Shown: in pieces, positions 25,401-33,424 of the stretch
Layout: each line of letters opens with the position of its first letter
Position numbering within the stretch: the first letter of the stretch is position 1
DNA from: Nemopilema nomurai
Lineage: Eukaryota > Cnidaria > Scyphozoa > Rhizostomeae > Rhizostomatidae
NCBI GenBank assembly: GCA_003864495.1
Contig: ML133437.1
Location: forward strand, 310,001-374,000
Direction of reading: 5' to 3'
Length of the DNA: 64,000 bases
Made by a program: the position numbers and the translations under genes
The notes under the pieces: model-generated
What the model was told of the DNA's origin: nothing
Seen by the model: the letters and a program-made list of their open reading frames with translations, nothing else
Databases searched by the model: none

Positions 25401-26312
25401 GTATACAATAAGGACTGTGTCAGACGAAAAGGTATTTCACTATGCAAGATTTATGTTTCCACCATTTCTTACTATTATGTAGCTTTGTACTAGGAAACAT
25501 TTGCTCACCAATTAATGAACTTCTGAAAAGAACCCATTTGATTAAGTCTACCTTGGTCTAAAGCACAATAAAACTTCTTTTGCCTATTCATGTGAAAAAT
25601 TTAACATTGTACTTCAGCTCATTCTTCACTTCAACGGTTTTTAGCAGATTTTCAAAGGGGTTAAGATTCCACTGCTCTAGTTAGTCTTATCACAAATCGT
25701 GCCATCGTAAACATCACTGAGTCAAGGAAAGTCAAGAAAAGTGTAAAAAAAACGGGGTAGACCTGACTTCTTGGTCTAAGGGATGCCTGATCAGTGGCAT
25801 AAGTTGGTAATAGTTGAATGCATGATAAGGAAAACCTCAAGTGCAATAGGGATTCAAGAAAAACACGGAGTTTGTATTGAAGCCAAAACAATCGAGGGCA
25901 CCCCTCTCTGACGTCCCTTTGCCTTTGATTCGCAGTTGAACTCAAATGAAAAAAACCTCTCATGTCTTTCAGGTGAAAAAACCCAACCTTCAACACCCTG
26001 GGAATAGGATTAGCAAAGCCGCTTGGCAAGCTAACATTCTAAAGGAAGAGCAACTTCGTGCACTCTGAGCCCTCGCCAATGGAACCTCTGTGCTCTAATC
26101 AATAAACATCCGGCTTTCACGGCAGAAAGAGACTAATATAAACTGTTGCGGCAGGCCCTTGGCAGAACTTGCTAGGCTCGTTGTAGCGACACTAGACAAA
26201 GCGAATTCAAAAATCGTGTGAAGCATTAAAAAAAGAATAAGAAGCATCAGTGAATGACAGAGTGCGATTCATACTCACAGATGCAGAACACGAGAACGTG
26301 GATCAGCTCCAT
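1..26312 (-). CDS. ADAM-B: paralogue of ADAM-A, 3' end beyond the window
   Basis: Exons: 26279-26312, 24810-24899, 23469-23547, 23120-23186, 22125-22210, 21831-21888, 21170-21230, 20314-20405, 19824-19931, 19595-19666, 18681-18850, 18025-18109, 17181-17256, 16615-16669, 16233-16317, 15612-15680, 15416-15520, 14872-14952, 11219-11272, 10595-10748, 9805-10097, 9321-9465, 8397-8572, 7895-8020, 7493-7568, 7065-7164, 6580-6687, 6244-6328, 5804-5893, 5417-5483, 5015-5197, 4381-4701, 3881-4072, 3389-3461, 2861-3173, 2519-2737, 1987-2096, 1315-1498, 656-822 and 1-173 (partial). The visible part codes for about 1627 residues with an open frame throughout. Intron positions and phases equal those of ADAM-A; length differences (exons 7, 8, 15, 28, 33, 35, 36) are multiples of three. 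The last exon runs off the left edge, about 50 codons short of the expected stop. An active secreted protease is predicted. Confidence 0.9.
1987..3173 (-). CDS. ADAM-B exons 35-37: fibrinogen-like domain 2
   Basis: KSGFYELQNNKEKKTMN, TFCDMESFGGGWTMVL (the cysteine missing in ADAM-A is present), FQYMIEADGAKRWGGVFEGH, LLEKFDNWDEQ, then SLYIKGSMEEPKFVRLWVRE. Exon 36 has one codon more than ADAM-A because of paired indels around EGHISDG. Confidence 0.85.
3389..4701 (-). CDS. ADAM-B exons 32-34: fibrinogen-like domain 1
   Basis: GVYDITLPDGSRMKMYCDMS, GGGWTLVVSSHTNDW, SDHSILKYVDQI, FQYRLEAQRR, HWGGIWTAPRAY, LLKKFDKWTYS, RWGAIT, HPAPWING and HIW. Exon 32 (321 nt) includes about 100 consecutive bases around the GGGWT codons that are identical to ADAM-A, more than the neighbouring exons would predict. 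Confidence 0.82.
3789..3822. repeat. 34-bp perfect palindrome in ADAM-B intron 33
   Basis: TATCTTAATTATATACA followed at once by its exact reverse complement, with no spacer. It is preceded by three copies of CATTATATA at 3765-3790. It could extrude as a cruciform; no protein-binding role can be claimed. Confidence 0.9.
4822..5002. repeat. Degenerate tandem repeat in ADAM-B intron 31
   Basis: About six copies of a 27-37 bp unit of the form AGCAATGTGACA followed by TCACTCTTGACT. One copy contains GTGACACGTGTCAC, a 14-bp perfect palindrome around an E-box (CACGTG). The array ends 13 bases before the splice donor of exon 31. Confidence 0.8.
5015..5197 (-). CDS. ADAM-B exon 31: thrombospondin type 1 repeat
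   Basis: Phase 1-1 exon of 183 nt with WGQWNKWTRCSAACGGG, RSRFCDSPYPTTGGKMC and CNAEQCP. The six cysteines and two possible C-mannosylated tryptophans are intact. The following intron carries a short tandem repeat. Confidence 0.93.
5417..5893 (-). CDS. ADAM-B exons 29-30: EGF-like segment
   Basis: Exon 29: MCYKQKCKAF, then CGLVDGVSCAGRG. Exon 30: ICNNKGICECDAGFDPQTNC, the CxNxGxCxCxxGF pattern of an EGF-like domain. Lengths of 90 and 67 nt equal ADAM-A. Confidence 0.82.
6244..7568 (-). CDS. ADAM-B exons 25-28: remainder of the ADAM cysteine-rich domain
   Basis: MSYCYQGNCIESRSTQCKNL, NDSCWTKLNTEAQGYGTC, DIYCGQLQC, GQGMVADGTKCGDKK. These are the canonical middle and end of an ADAM cysteine-rich domain and complete the segment begun by exon 19. 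Exon 28 is two codons shorter than in ADAM-A. Confidence 0.9.
7895..10748 (-). CDS. ADAM-B exons 20-24: permuted discoidin domain with beta-trefoil-like insert
   Basis: The same five exon lengths as ADAM-A (154, 293, 145, 176, 126 nt). Exon 20 is the discoidin C-terminal half (HLNPTIKARYVRLKPAYW, CLRTEVLTC). Exons 21-22 are the trefoil-like module (YLCVIPDSASC, LRHNCSGKIVCPQSSGELEL, NFGLRHKATGSCVESHN, CDGYDDRTKLHFL). Exons 23-24 are the discoidin N-terminal half (LPIGLENSKLPDSALSAS, WCLPSKKSGKDEYLQIDL, VQGAQRTWVTKLRVYYSENG), ending NDDTDK in phase 0. The conservation of order and frame in both paralogues shows that the arrangement predates the duplication and is under constraint. Confidence 0.87.
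8276..8391. repeat. 58-bp tandem duplication beside the exon 23 donor of ADAM-B
   Basis: AATGCTTCACCGAC starts at 8276 and again at 8334, and each copy ends in GGAAAGCAGGGAAAGACTAC. The second copy stops five bases from the exon 23 splice donor. The copies differ at several positions. It is absent from ADAM-A. Confidence 0.85.
11219..11272 (-). CDS. ADAM-B exon 19: N-terminal segment of the ADAM cysteine-rich domain
   Basis: Eighteen codons, CPPDNFMADGNQCSNDVS, phase 0-0, the same length and position as ADAM-A exon 19. It is isolated between the transposon-bearing intron and the permuted cassette, but phase, length and homology all support it as a real exon. Confidence 0.88.
11896..12300 (+). 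pseudogene. Decayed THAP-domain gene fragment inside the transposon
   Basis: Plus-strand frames give CCNDSYTKGLNTHRFPKDP, then RRQ with TGA where THAP domains have Trp, then TKFVRKRRPNFDQSYF, LCSDHFEPGCY, and in another frame KKFLQRDAV. These are the FPxDP, W, FxP, CxxHFxPxCF and KxxLxxxAVP elements of a THAP zinc-finger domain. A premature stop, a frame change and a 15-bp local duplication near 12211-12240 show it is no longer intact. THAP domains are known in P-element-type transposases. Confidence 0.7.
12992..13563 (+). pseudogene. Further coding remnants of the transposon
   Basis: After TTTTTCAG an open frame from 12992 reads GVRDTIQCGFCCGYTNG and later SSLACQDCKVKTLRLKN to a stop near 13231. 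A second short frame from about 13429 to 13563 is strongly acidic (EEEDSDSDSYKSFAENDEEW). They resemble exons of the same degenerate element, not parts of ADAM-B, since they are on the opposite strand. I do not recognise the family beyond the THAP link. Confidence 0.4.
13930..14510 (-). pseudogene. Minus-strand coding-like segments near the right end of the transposon
   Basis: Reading minus, about 14092-13934 gives MLHWVNLYWTKALNKQHEDF and NTTVFRNVGPLRRDRQ, and 14510-14328 gives an acidic frame starting MDESDTSLGVSEEEEG with PYQFGRHGSSDED. They may be exons of a second, oppositely oriented gene of the element. No family was recognised. Confidence 0.3.
14872..15680 (-). CDS. ADAM-B exons 16-18: disintegrin domain
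   Basis: VCGNGIIEGSEECDCGSPE, MCRLNDKCCEPNGCKLKRS, CCQNC, then CRNSENNCDLPEYCSGNS. It has all the features of an ADAM disintegrin domain and a non-RGD CDLPEYC loop. Exon 18 ends at GTTCGC, a less usual but valid GT donor. The following intron is enlarged to 3.6 kb by a transposon. Confidence 0.93.
16233..19931 (-). CDS. ADAM-B exons 9-15: reprolysin catalytic domain
   Basis: Motifs in order: RYCEMVLVIDN, SLVLSRMLTMMQAVD, INVRVVLVGIEIW, DAAHYM, GYAGVGNMCS, WSFRALAGTHGVVAHELGHN then FGFGHD, with zinc ligands H349, H353, H359 and catalytic E350, and a Met-turn CMMGG. FSDCN and CLNNYPTG end the domain. Exon lengths equal those of ADAM-A except exon 15 (two codons shorter). C215 in RYCEMV matches the unusual C225 of ADAM-A. 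Confidence 0.9.
20314..26312 (-). CDS. ADAM-B exons 1-8: signal peptide and ADAM propeptide
   Basis: Exon 1 gives MELIHVLVFCI, and with exon 2 (CTTLAHG) a signal peptide of about 18 residues. The propeptide then runs NEIVYPVQVDNE, LAFQFDTKDGLKVLEL, GFHAKKIVMRTF, CYYNGKIANKADSNVLLNVC, GTIEDEGKLFSIEPLE. As in ADAM-A there is no cysteine between the paired propeptide cysteines and the catalytic domain. Exon 8 appears to end in a GC donor (GAGAAA then GCAAGT), the only way I found to keep phase 0 into exon 9. Intron 2 holds a 177-bp tandem array and intron 6 an inverted-repeat element. Confidence 0.85.
21420..21765. mobile_element. Short inverted-repeat (MITE-like) element in ADAM-B intron 6
   Basis: 346 bp bounded by perfect 17-bp terminal inverted repeats: CCGTAAATCCTCGAATT at 21420 and AATTCGAGGATTTACGG ending at 21765. 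The interior is C-rich, with repeated TCGAATAAGCCCCC motifs in both halves, and an AT-rich middle. It has no coding capacity; I saw no clear target-site duplication. Confidence 0.75.
23811..24790. repeat. Tandem array of about 177-bp units in ADAM-B intron 2
   Basis: The landmark GAGATGCATGCTACG (later GAGGTGCATGCTACG) recurs at 23811, 23988, 24165, 24342, 24516 and 24694, giving periods of 177, 177, 177, 174 and 178 bp, about five and a half copies. The first three periods are exactly equal; the last two copies share a variant (GTGGATACTATTTTTCCTCT) and so form a subfamily. The unit has no coding potential. Confidence 0.95.
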
Positions 26313-26366
26313 ACCGCAGTCTTGCGTAGGACGCATCCTCTGAAGCATCCAGGCAGTCGTCACTCG

Positions 26367-26375
26367 CATTTATCC
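26367..26375 (-). promoter_or_regulatory. Candidate TATA-like element upstream of ADAM-B
   Basis: Minus-strand GGATAAATG, 55 bases upstream of the ADAM-B start, with an inverted CCAAT (CCATTGG) further upstream near 26404-26411. The position is comparable with the TATA-like element of ADAM-A; weak evidence. Confidence 0.25.
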
Positions 26376-29300
26376 TCTCATACCATGTGATAATGCAGGA
26401 TAAGCCAATGGCATTGCTACAGCAATTGTTTACTTAAGGCAACAAACTCAGCTGTTATTGCTTTTTGTAGCATTTGTTCGTTTAATATAAAGACTTAACA
26501 CAAAGGGGAAAGTAACAAAGAAGTGGGTAAGAGGTGGTGAGTGGTTTTCATGGTCCAGAAGCTGTTAACAAGCTACGCCGGCTCTCTTATTGCTAGAAAC
26601 AGGGGGCAAACCCATTTATGTGGCCATGCTTTTCGAACTCTAACAATACCCCCATCATAAGGCATTCAATCTGGCCATTTCTTTGACTATGTGGGTCAAT
26701 TGTTTTCCACACGTTATAGTCCGATTTTCGAGACATCTTAGACGCCAAATCTCAGGCAACAATCTTGTAAAGGGATCTTTTATTTGAAAGTAGGACGGGT
26801 GAGTAGAATTGCGATCTTAGCTCCATTGAAACATTTCTTTGCCGGACGCTTTTCAGAATTTGCAAACGTAAAAAGACACTCTCTCAATCTACAAGGAGTA
26901 TGACTTTGCTTAGAATAAAGATTCCAAAATTCCTAAATGAGAAGCTGAAATAGCTAACCCAATATTGGAAATTTGCTCTCAATTTTGATTTTGGTGCAAT
27001 CTAGACCTTGCAAAAGATGCTAGGCCTAAAGCCGAGTGACACCTTCTTTGGACATGAGCGTGTTTTGTAGTTTCAAAGTTGCTGCTCTCGTTCTTAGAAA
27101 TCTTTGTTCTCGACATTCGTAAGAACATGATCTTTCATCCTCTCTTCTAATCTTTATGTAGTGCGTCATGCATCTGAGTTTCAAATCAGCAAGCGAATTC
27201 ATAACAACTACGTTTTTCTAGTTTGATAGGAAGGCAACCCTTGTAAATATTATAGAGCATGACCTTTGCATTTTGGACCAGGCAAGGATTCACGGATGAA
27301 GCGCAGAAGGATTGTCGAATGAAAAAGTGCGTTGATTTCACGAAGCCTGCGAAGCCTCTTAATAGAAGTGCATCCTCAGAATTATTCTCAACCTACACAA
27401 CGTGTGCTAGAATGGTGCCGCAACATCGAAATTTCGCCTACGACTTACGAGATTTTACTTAACAAAGCATCCAGTAAAGCCTATGATTTAAGAAGTCAAT
27501 TACGAAGCAACTATCAAGTTGTTATCCTATTTCCAATTTTAAAGCTATTGCTAATTATTAGTCATGACTATTTCCCTTTTTCCAATTTCCAAAAATCTGG
27601 TTTGCGAAAAATGAGAACTAGTATTTGATGGAAAAACACTTCCCCTACATCAATATAGCTCTAATCTAACTAAATCTTAAGTTAAAATAGATTTGTAAAA
27701 TTACATGTATGTATATGTATGTATATCTCTTGCAAATATTACACTGAAATGACTTTCCAAGAGGGGAATATATCCATAAGTATGATCAGGAAATAAGAAT
27801 CTGTAACTTCTAGTAGACCGTAATGCTAATGGAGTCTAGGTGTAGGTGCAAGAAAATAGAACTGAGAGGAAAATCCAGATTAGGGCTGCAAATCGAACCT
27901 CGCAACTTGTTAAACACTACATGGTTGACAAGCTTCAATTCGTTAATCGCAAGATTGAAGCAATCCTTATTATCTTTCAGCCTCCCACTTCACCAACGGC
28001 ATTTTCAAGATGGATATACGTGACTTAAATTAGTTTTAAAGCTTCTGTGTCTATTTAAATACATTAGCTTTCTATGTAAAAACAGCTAACAATCCTCAAA
28101 TAATATTGTCATTGCGTAGAAACGCATAGTTTGCGTAGAAACACACGATTACAGGCCATTGTAGAATGCAATCAATCTCTTTACATAAGATGGGATCGTT
28201 CAGTGCTATCTTTTAATATTTGTGCTTCATTATTCAACATCGCTTCTTAATGCTACATATCTCTTTTGTACATTGATTGAAATGGTTAAAAAATCAGTCA
28301 ATAGATCCTTTCTGTAGAACAAAAAACTTGCTATAATTGTTAAAATCGTAAAATTTGAATTCGAAAACAAATCAATTGAAAGTGGGCAACTTTATTTCTC
28401 TGTCCATAGAAACTGCAGGGACAGCTTGCAAAAATTAAGAAGACAAAAAATCTTAAATTGAAATGATTGTCATAATGAAAAGCACATTCAACGGCACCAA
28501 TTCCAAATAGAATGTCAGAGACTGAATCTCGAGAAAGATAGACAAGCCTGAAACTGAAATGCCGCCATGAAAGTCATCAAGACTCCTTCGCAGATCAGTG
28601 CTAGCACATCCTGTAGAAACACGCCAACGCAGGGTCATTTTTCTATTCAGGCTGTGGCAATTTATAACTTTGCAATAGATACTTTTGTAGATACAATTTA
28701 TCGGATGGCTTCAGAAGTGAAATGCAGTGGAGTGCGTGTTTCAATGCGATTAGCCAAATTTTATTGGAAGAAACATACGCATCACTTAGAAAAGAGATCT
28801 TTCGCTGACCACAAAGCAAGCTAAACTCATTTGAAAGGCAATTGAGAGGTGAAATCCTGTACAACTTTTTTAGTGAAACTACTACCATATTGATTCTAAG
28901 TAGAGTCAATTGGGGCAAAAAGATATTCAAAAGGCCTTTTCACTTCAATTAATATTTTTATGCCCAGAAAAATATACTGTGAATATACCAATAATAATTA
29001 ATTTAAATAAAATTTTGTTATAAATAGAAATTGTGAATAATTATCTAGTAAAACATATTGAAATTGCGACTTTTGCTTTAGAAGTGCAAAATAAATAGTG
29101 TACGATGCCAGAATAAATTGCTTGGTGAACTGTTAATGAGCTTCTTTCTCTTCCTCTTCTTCTTGCTTCAAATCTGCAAAACACATAAGCATTCGGCCTA
29201 AGGAGAAGTTTTTGACATGATGCTGATTTTGAAATCAAATGAATGAAAAAATGAAAATGAAAAATGAACCACGGATAGCTTTCATAATCTTTAAGACATT

Positions 29301-29658
29301 GACAAAGAAACGAAGAAGTAAATGCCCTTGAGCAACTTTCTACGAATGTGGTCTTTTAAAAGGTCTGTCAAATGACGAACATGGATTGATGTTGCAAGGA
29401 AAACCTCATGAATAGACACGGAGGTTAAGAATCCTCAGGAATTGCACATTTAAATTGCATAATAATGTGGGGCTCTACAGATAAAAGCTTTTAAAAAGAA
29501 AAGTTGTCTTTAAGATGCTTATTTAAAGTCTTGAAGTGTGTTGTTAAAGATGGGATGATCATTGCGGAGTTTTGCAAGGGAAAGATTTTAGAATGTTGAC
29601 TTTCCGTGGTTCGAGTGTTCAATTTAAGTAACTGCAAAGTAACGCATCCCAAAACAAA

Positions 29659-29718
29659 GCTGTCCAAAGAAAGGCTGTTCAAACGAATGCTGTCCAAATG
29701 TGTGCTGTCCACAAAATA
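29659..29718. repeat. 15-bp tandem repeat, four copies
   Basis: GCTGTCCAAA or a close variant begins at 29659, 29674, 29689 and 29704, an exact 15-base period with substitutions between copies. It lies outside any gene. Confidence 0.75.
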
Positions 29719-29980
29719 ACTATCCGAATTTGGATTAGCAACTTTAGCAATTGAGAATAACAATCAAGGGCAGGTGTGAAGTTTCTTTGGGTCTCAACCC
29801 TTCTGTCAAAACAGTTGACAGTTTAGCCTAAGCAACCTTTATATAAGTTTGTCATTTTTTCGTTGGCTGGTTGTTAATTATTTGTGAAACACTTATGAAA
29901 AAAAGGAAAGACAAAATCAAAGAAGAGTTCTTCTTGTAGTGTATTCTACAGAACGGAGGGAAGATATTGTGGTCCATACC

Positions 29981-30839
29981 TTAAGTTTCAGCTTTCTCTC
30001 TCAAAAAGAACGAGCTGATAGGAGCTGATTTCAAACCACTTGGAAACTCAACCGCAACGCTCAGATGGTCATTTCCATACTTTTCATAGAGAATGGCTTC
30101 CATATAGTAGACCTTTCCTTTTTCAAGTGTGATCTCACTAGACTTCTGTTCTGGGTACCTGCATTGTAAAACAGAGCGAAGGCTAGTAAATGGAACGCAA
30201 TCCGACTACAAACCAATAAATAATCAATTTATTCTTTAACAGATATATCAAATTTACACTCTGCCTTCAAAAGAGGCATCTTGTTAAAAAACTGCTGGCT
30301 TTTTTCAAAGGGACATCTTGTCGCAACTGAATATTTGGCTCTTCCATTTTTTGAAGCAAAGCAAATTTTTGAAGGCGTAGATGTACATTTGAAAATCTAG
30401 TGTACATCATAGGGCACCTGTTGGTGTCTCGGCGAATTCAAAGTGAAGATTAGTGAGAATATTATGATTCGTTAAGCAAGATTCGTCGTTTATCTGATGC
30501 GCAAAGAGGCGACTCACTCGTCATATTGGTACTGATTGGTATCCCTGTTCATGTCAATGATCTTCTTTCTATCTTTTGCCAACGTGTTCGGGCTCAAGAA
30601 AACCCGGCAGAACTCATTGCATGCAGCGCGGAAGATGTATTTGCCAGTCTCTGGTGCTGCAAAGTAGCTCCAAAGTTGCACACCGTACTTGTTGCCAATA
30701 TAGTAGGGAGAATCAAAGTTGTCGAGGAAGCCAGTTTTGGTTGGGTTGTTAGGAAACCGGTCATCATTTGTAAGATCGATGATGCTGTTGTTGACATTAT
30801 TGACACTGGACCAATAATTTGCATGCACAGGACCATGGG
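29981..30839 (-). CDS. TSP1/trefoil/PA14 gene exons 5-6: PA14 domain
   Basis: Exon 5 (322 nt) has the conserved PA14 start with an aromatic/Trp segment, the FLDNFDSP turn and GVQLWSYFAAPETGKYIF, which matches the PA14 pattern of a surface strand followed by a G-Y-F strand. Exon 6 supplies the last strands (EKGKVYYMEAILYEK, LSVAVEFPSG) and the stop. The length of about 160 residues is normal for PA14. Confidence 0.85.
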
Positions 30840-32981
30840 CTACAATTTGAAGAGTTACAAATGAATGTGAAACGAATGTGAAGTTCTGTATCCTGTTGGC
30901 TAAAAATTGCAGTGAAGGAATGATAAGCATTTGAAGTCTAGATGCTAGTGTGGGTTTGAATTGTTATTGATTATGATTAAAAAAAAGGGAATTGAATGCA
31001 AATGAAATTATGCATTTACCAATTTTGGACAGCACGGCCTTTATTCGATCTCCATTGCAACCAGACCAGAAAACCAACGGGATATCCTTGCCAGGCCAGC
31101 CTCCATTTGGATGAAGGCACATCCAGTTAAAATGAAGCGTTTCAACTAGAAGCAAGATAAGATGGCGATGGAAGAAGAAGAAAAGAACAATTTCTAAATA
31201 TGCTTGATATATGACCAATCATCACTTTTTGTCACAGTCAATTGATGCTTCTTAGAATTGAAATCAAGGAGTTGCCTTTTATATTGTCTTGATTAGAAAT
31301 AAAGCTTGTAATAGCAATTTATTGTCCTCATTGTTTGGGAGTCAAGTTACAAAAGCCAAACAACGAGTTTCACATATCATGCAAAGTTGTATGTTTCAAA
31401 CAAGGATAAAAAGTTATAAATTATGGAATAAAGGCTTAATTTAACCCATCAAGACATATCTAAAAGTTGTTAAGTATGATAAGAGTGTGTTTAACTATTT
31501 AGGTTTAAAGATGACGAAATCTTCTTACTACGTCATACTTTTAATTTCATACCAAGTATACAAAACTAGTTCCGCTATTTCTAGCTTTAGTGAAGTTCTG
31601 AACCGCGTGTTACTTGTTCACTAACTTACATTGGGTCCTGGTGAACCTGTTTCCCAGTGCCATTTTGGCACACGCTGAGCTCACCACCGCGTTGACGCTA
31701 TACGTCACTGCCTCGGCCGGACAAACGGGTTTTCCGCTGCATTTGTGAACGAGGCTACCGTGACTCGAATCGAAAATGAACTGAGCCTCCGGTTGGCTGC
31801 AATCTCCCACCGCAGTTTTCCAGACAAGAATGGTTGAGTCGTTAGGACTGCAGCCTCCAGTTTTTGGCAGCACGCAATAACTACCATCATGTGAAACAAT
31901 CGGACTGGCTGAATAAGTAGAAAGGCTCATTTAGAATCTGCTCATATAGTGTAGGCATAATTAGGCGAGGCATAGAAAGCTGTTGCCCTTTGCCACAATA
32001 AAAGAAGCTACGTCTTAATAAACTACCCTTATGTATTCTAATTATCCTTAAATGTAAATTACCTTTAACTAGGTATTTAGGTATACATGCATTTCTAGCC
32101 TTGCATTTCGTTATATGCTTATAGTTGTTAATACACAACATAACATACCGGCCTCGATTTCAAAGCTTTCTTGTACAAAACATATGCTTGATGATTTTCC
32201 TTATCATTTCGAAGTGACCTTTACTCTGCAGCTTAATTTGTTTTTTTATTAACGTTGATCGAGGTATTTTTTATTGGTGAAAATGATGTGGTGGATTGAA
32301 GTTCACTTTACTTTTGCAAATTCATTTTTTCTGCAACGCTGCGACAAGGTATCTCTATTCATGCTTTGTATTTCTTAGTAAATGAAAGGAAGAAAGGAAA
32401 AGTTAGAATCGTAAGCACTGCTTCTGCTCTTGCATACTGAAAGCCTTGCAGAAAGTTCCAGGCCTTCTTGTTTGACTTGAGTGCTTGTTCGCTCAAAAAG
32501 AACCACAAAAGGCCACTCTAATGGGCTATATTTCAAGAAAGGCCTGCACAAATTAATTGTATGAGAACTAAGTGCTCAAAGGAACACACAGCTCTTTTTA
32601 TCCTAGCAGACACAACTTACAAAGACATTTTCCTGTGCAGACCTTGCTTTCTATCAGCGGCTCCGCGGGATCACATAGCGCTCCTCCGCATCTCGGTTTC
32701 GGTGCGATGCACGACCTTATCCTCTCCTGCGTGCCCTGTCCGCAAAAGGCAGAGCACTCTGTCCAGCCACTCCAAGAGGTTAATCCGCCATCGACTAGAT
32801 TCCGAAATTAAAAAGTCATTATGCGAGAGCAACTGATTGAATTATGGTTTACTTGCAAAAATGCATGTGATGTCAAGAGAGATAAGATTGATGTGATTTG
32901 TGGTATGATACGTGGAAATAACGCGAGATATGGGAGCTGATAGATGATAGAGAAGAAAGCACATGCGATGGCTGTCTTCAT
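29981..32981 (-). CDS. Secreted TSP1 / beta-trefoil-like / PA14 protein
   Basis: Six exons, 32912-32981, 32621-32794, 31630-31908, 31020-31145, 30518-30839 and 29981-30158, sum to 1149 nt and encode 382 residues; all phases match (1,1,1,1,2). Residues 1-18 or so form a signal peptide (MKTAIACAFFSIIYQLPYL). Residues about 27-80 are a TSP1 repeat (WSGWTECSAFCGQG). Residues about 82-216 are the same trefoil-like module as in the ADAM genes (HKCSGKPVCP, WMCLHPNGGWPGKD). Residues about 218-376 are a PA14 domain (HANYWSSV, DDRFPNNPTKTGFLDNFDSP, GVQLWSYFAAPETGKYIFRA, then GKVYYMEAILYEKYGNDHL). PA14 and trefoil folds often bind carbohydrate, so a secreted lectin-like protein is a reasonable inference. 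TAA is followed at once by G and a donor-like GTATGG, so a spliced 3' untranslated region is possible. Confidence 0.83.
31020..31908 (-). CDS. TSP1/trefoil/PA14 gene exons 3-4: beta-trefoil-like module
   Basis: Two exons encode a module homologous to ADAM-A exons 21-22. Shared features are a first repeat with YCVLPKTGGC and VGDCSQPEAQFIF, a second with HKCSGKPVCP, and a third with MCLHPNGGWPGKDIPLVFW then CNGDRIKAVL. The internal intron is in phase 1, whereas that of the ADAM cassettes is in phase 0 and at a different point, so the two module lineages separated before at least one of these introns was placed. Trefoil identity is inferred from the threefold repeat and the SGKxVC pattern. Confidence 0.7.
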
Positions 32982-33424
32982 TTGATTTTGGTATTTCACA
33001 TGTTAAGATAAGATGGCTTTGCAATGAGACGATGATCAAGTTTAGAGGGTTGAAGGAGGAAAGTCATTCGGCATTCAAAATCTTAATTCATGAAATTCAA
33101 ATGTGTTTTTGCTTGGTGCAAGATCTTTGGCACAATGCCTTCCTTATTAATACAATACAATACTTTGTTCGTTGTCTCAATCATTATTAGTCTAGCTTTA
33201 AAACTTAGATTGTTTATCTAAAATATTTCCTTTGTTTACTTTATTTATTTACCTTATTCTAACAATCAGATCGCTTTATTTCATTGTTAAAAACGGAGCC
33301 TCACTCCTCCCAAAAAATTTCCTTATGTGAATTTTCAAGATAATTTCTGAAGTATCTAACTGGATCACAAATAAAAATTCTGATCATAGAACTTATTTTA
33401 TGACTACCATTACAAACTTTAAAC
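32982..33424. other. Short gap between ADAM-A and the TSP1/trefoil/PA14 gene
   Basis: 443 bp between the ADAM-A stop codon and the next start codon on the same strand. It must hold the 3' untranslated sequence of ADAM-A and the 5' region of the next gene. I see AATAAA signals but no clear TATA box. Confidence 0.6.
33276..33281 (-). terminator. Candidate polyadenylation signal of ADAM-A
   Basis: AATAAA on the minus strand about 145 bases after the ADAM-A stop codon; a second copy lies at 33241-33246. Both are upstream of the start of the next gene, so ADAM-A and the TSP1/trefoil/PA14 gene can have separate 3' and 5' ends in a 443-bp gap. Confidence 0.4.

Larger units (their letters stand above)
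26313..29980. other. Intergenic region between the TSP1/trefoil/PA14 gene and ADAM-B
   Basis: About 3.7 kb with no exon of a known domain on either strand. It holds a small 15-bp tandem repeat at 29659-29718. A possible downstream untranslated exon of the preceding gene could begin after the TTTGCAG at about 29180, but nothing proves it. The ADAM-B promoter should lie at the low-coordinate end. Confidence 0.5.

Noticed and set aside
25661..26029. 122-codon minus-strand frame in ADAM-B intron 1
   Set aside because: No domain, no splice-site support, and composition typical of chance frames; exon 1 joins exon 2 in phase without it.
29491..29763. 90-codon minus-strand frame downstream of the TSP1/trefoil/PA14 gene
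   Set aside because: Much of it is the 15-bp tandem repeat read as a Ser/Leu-rich peptide; no other support.
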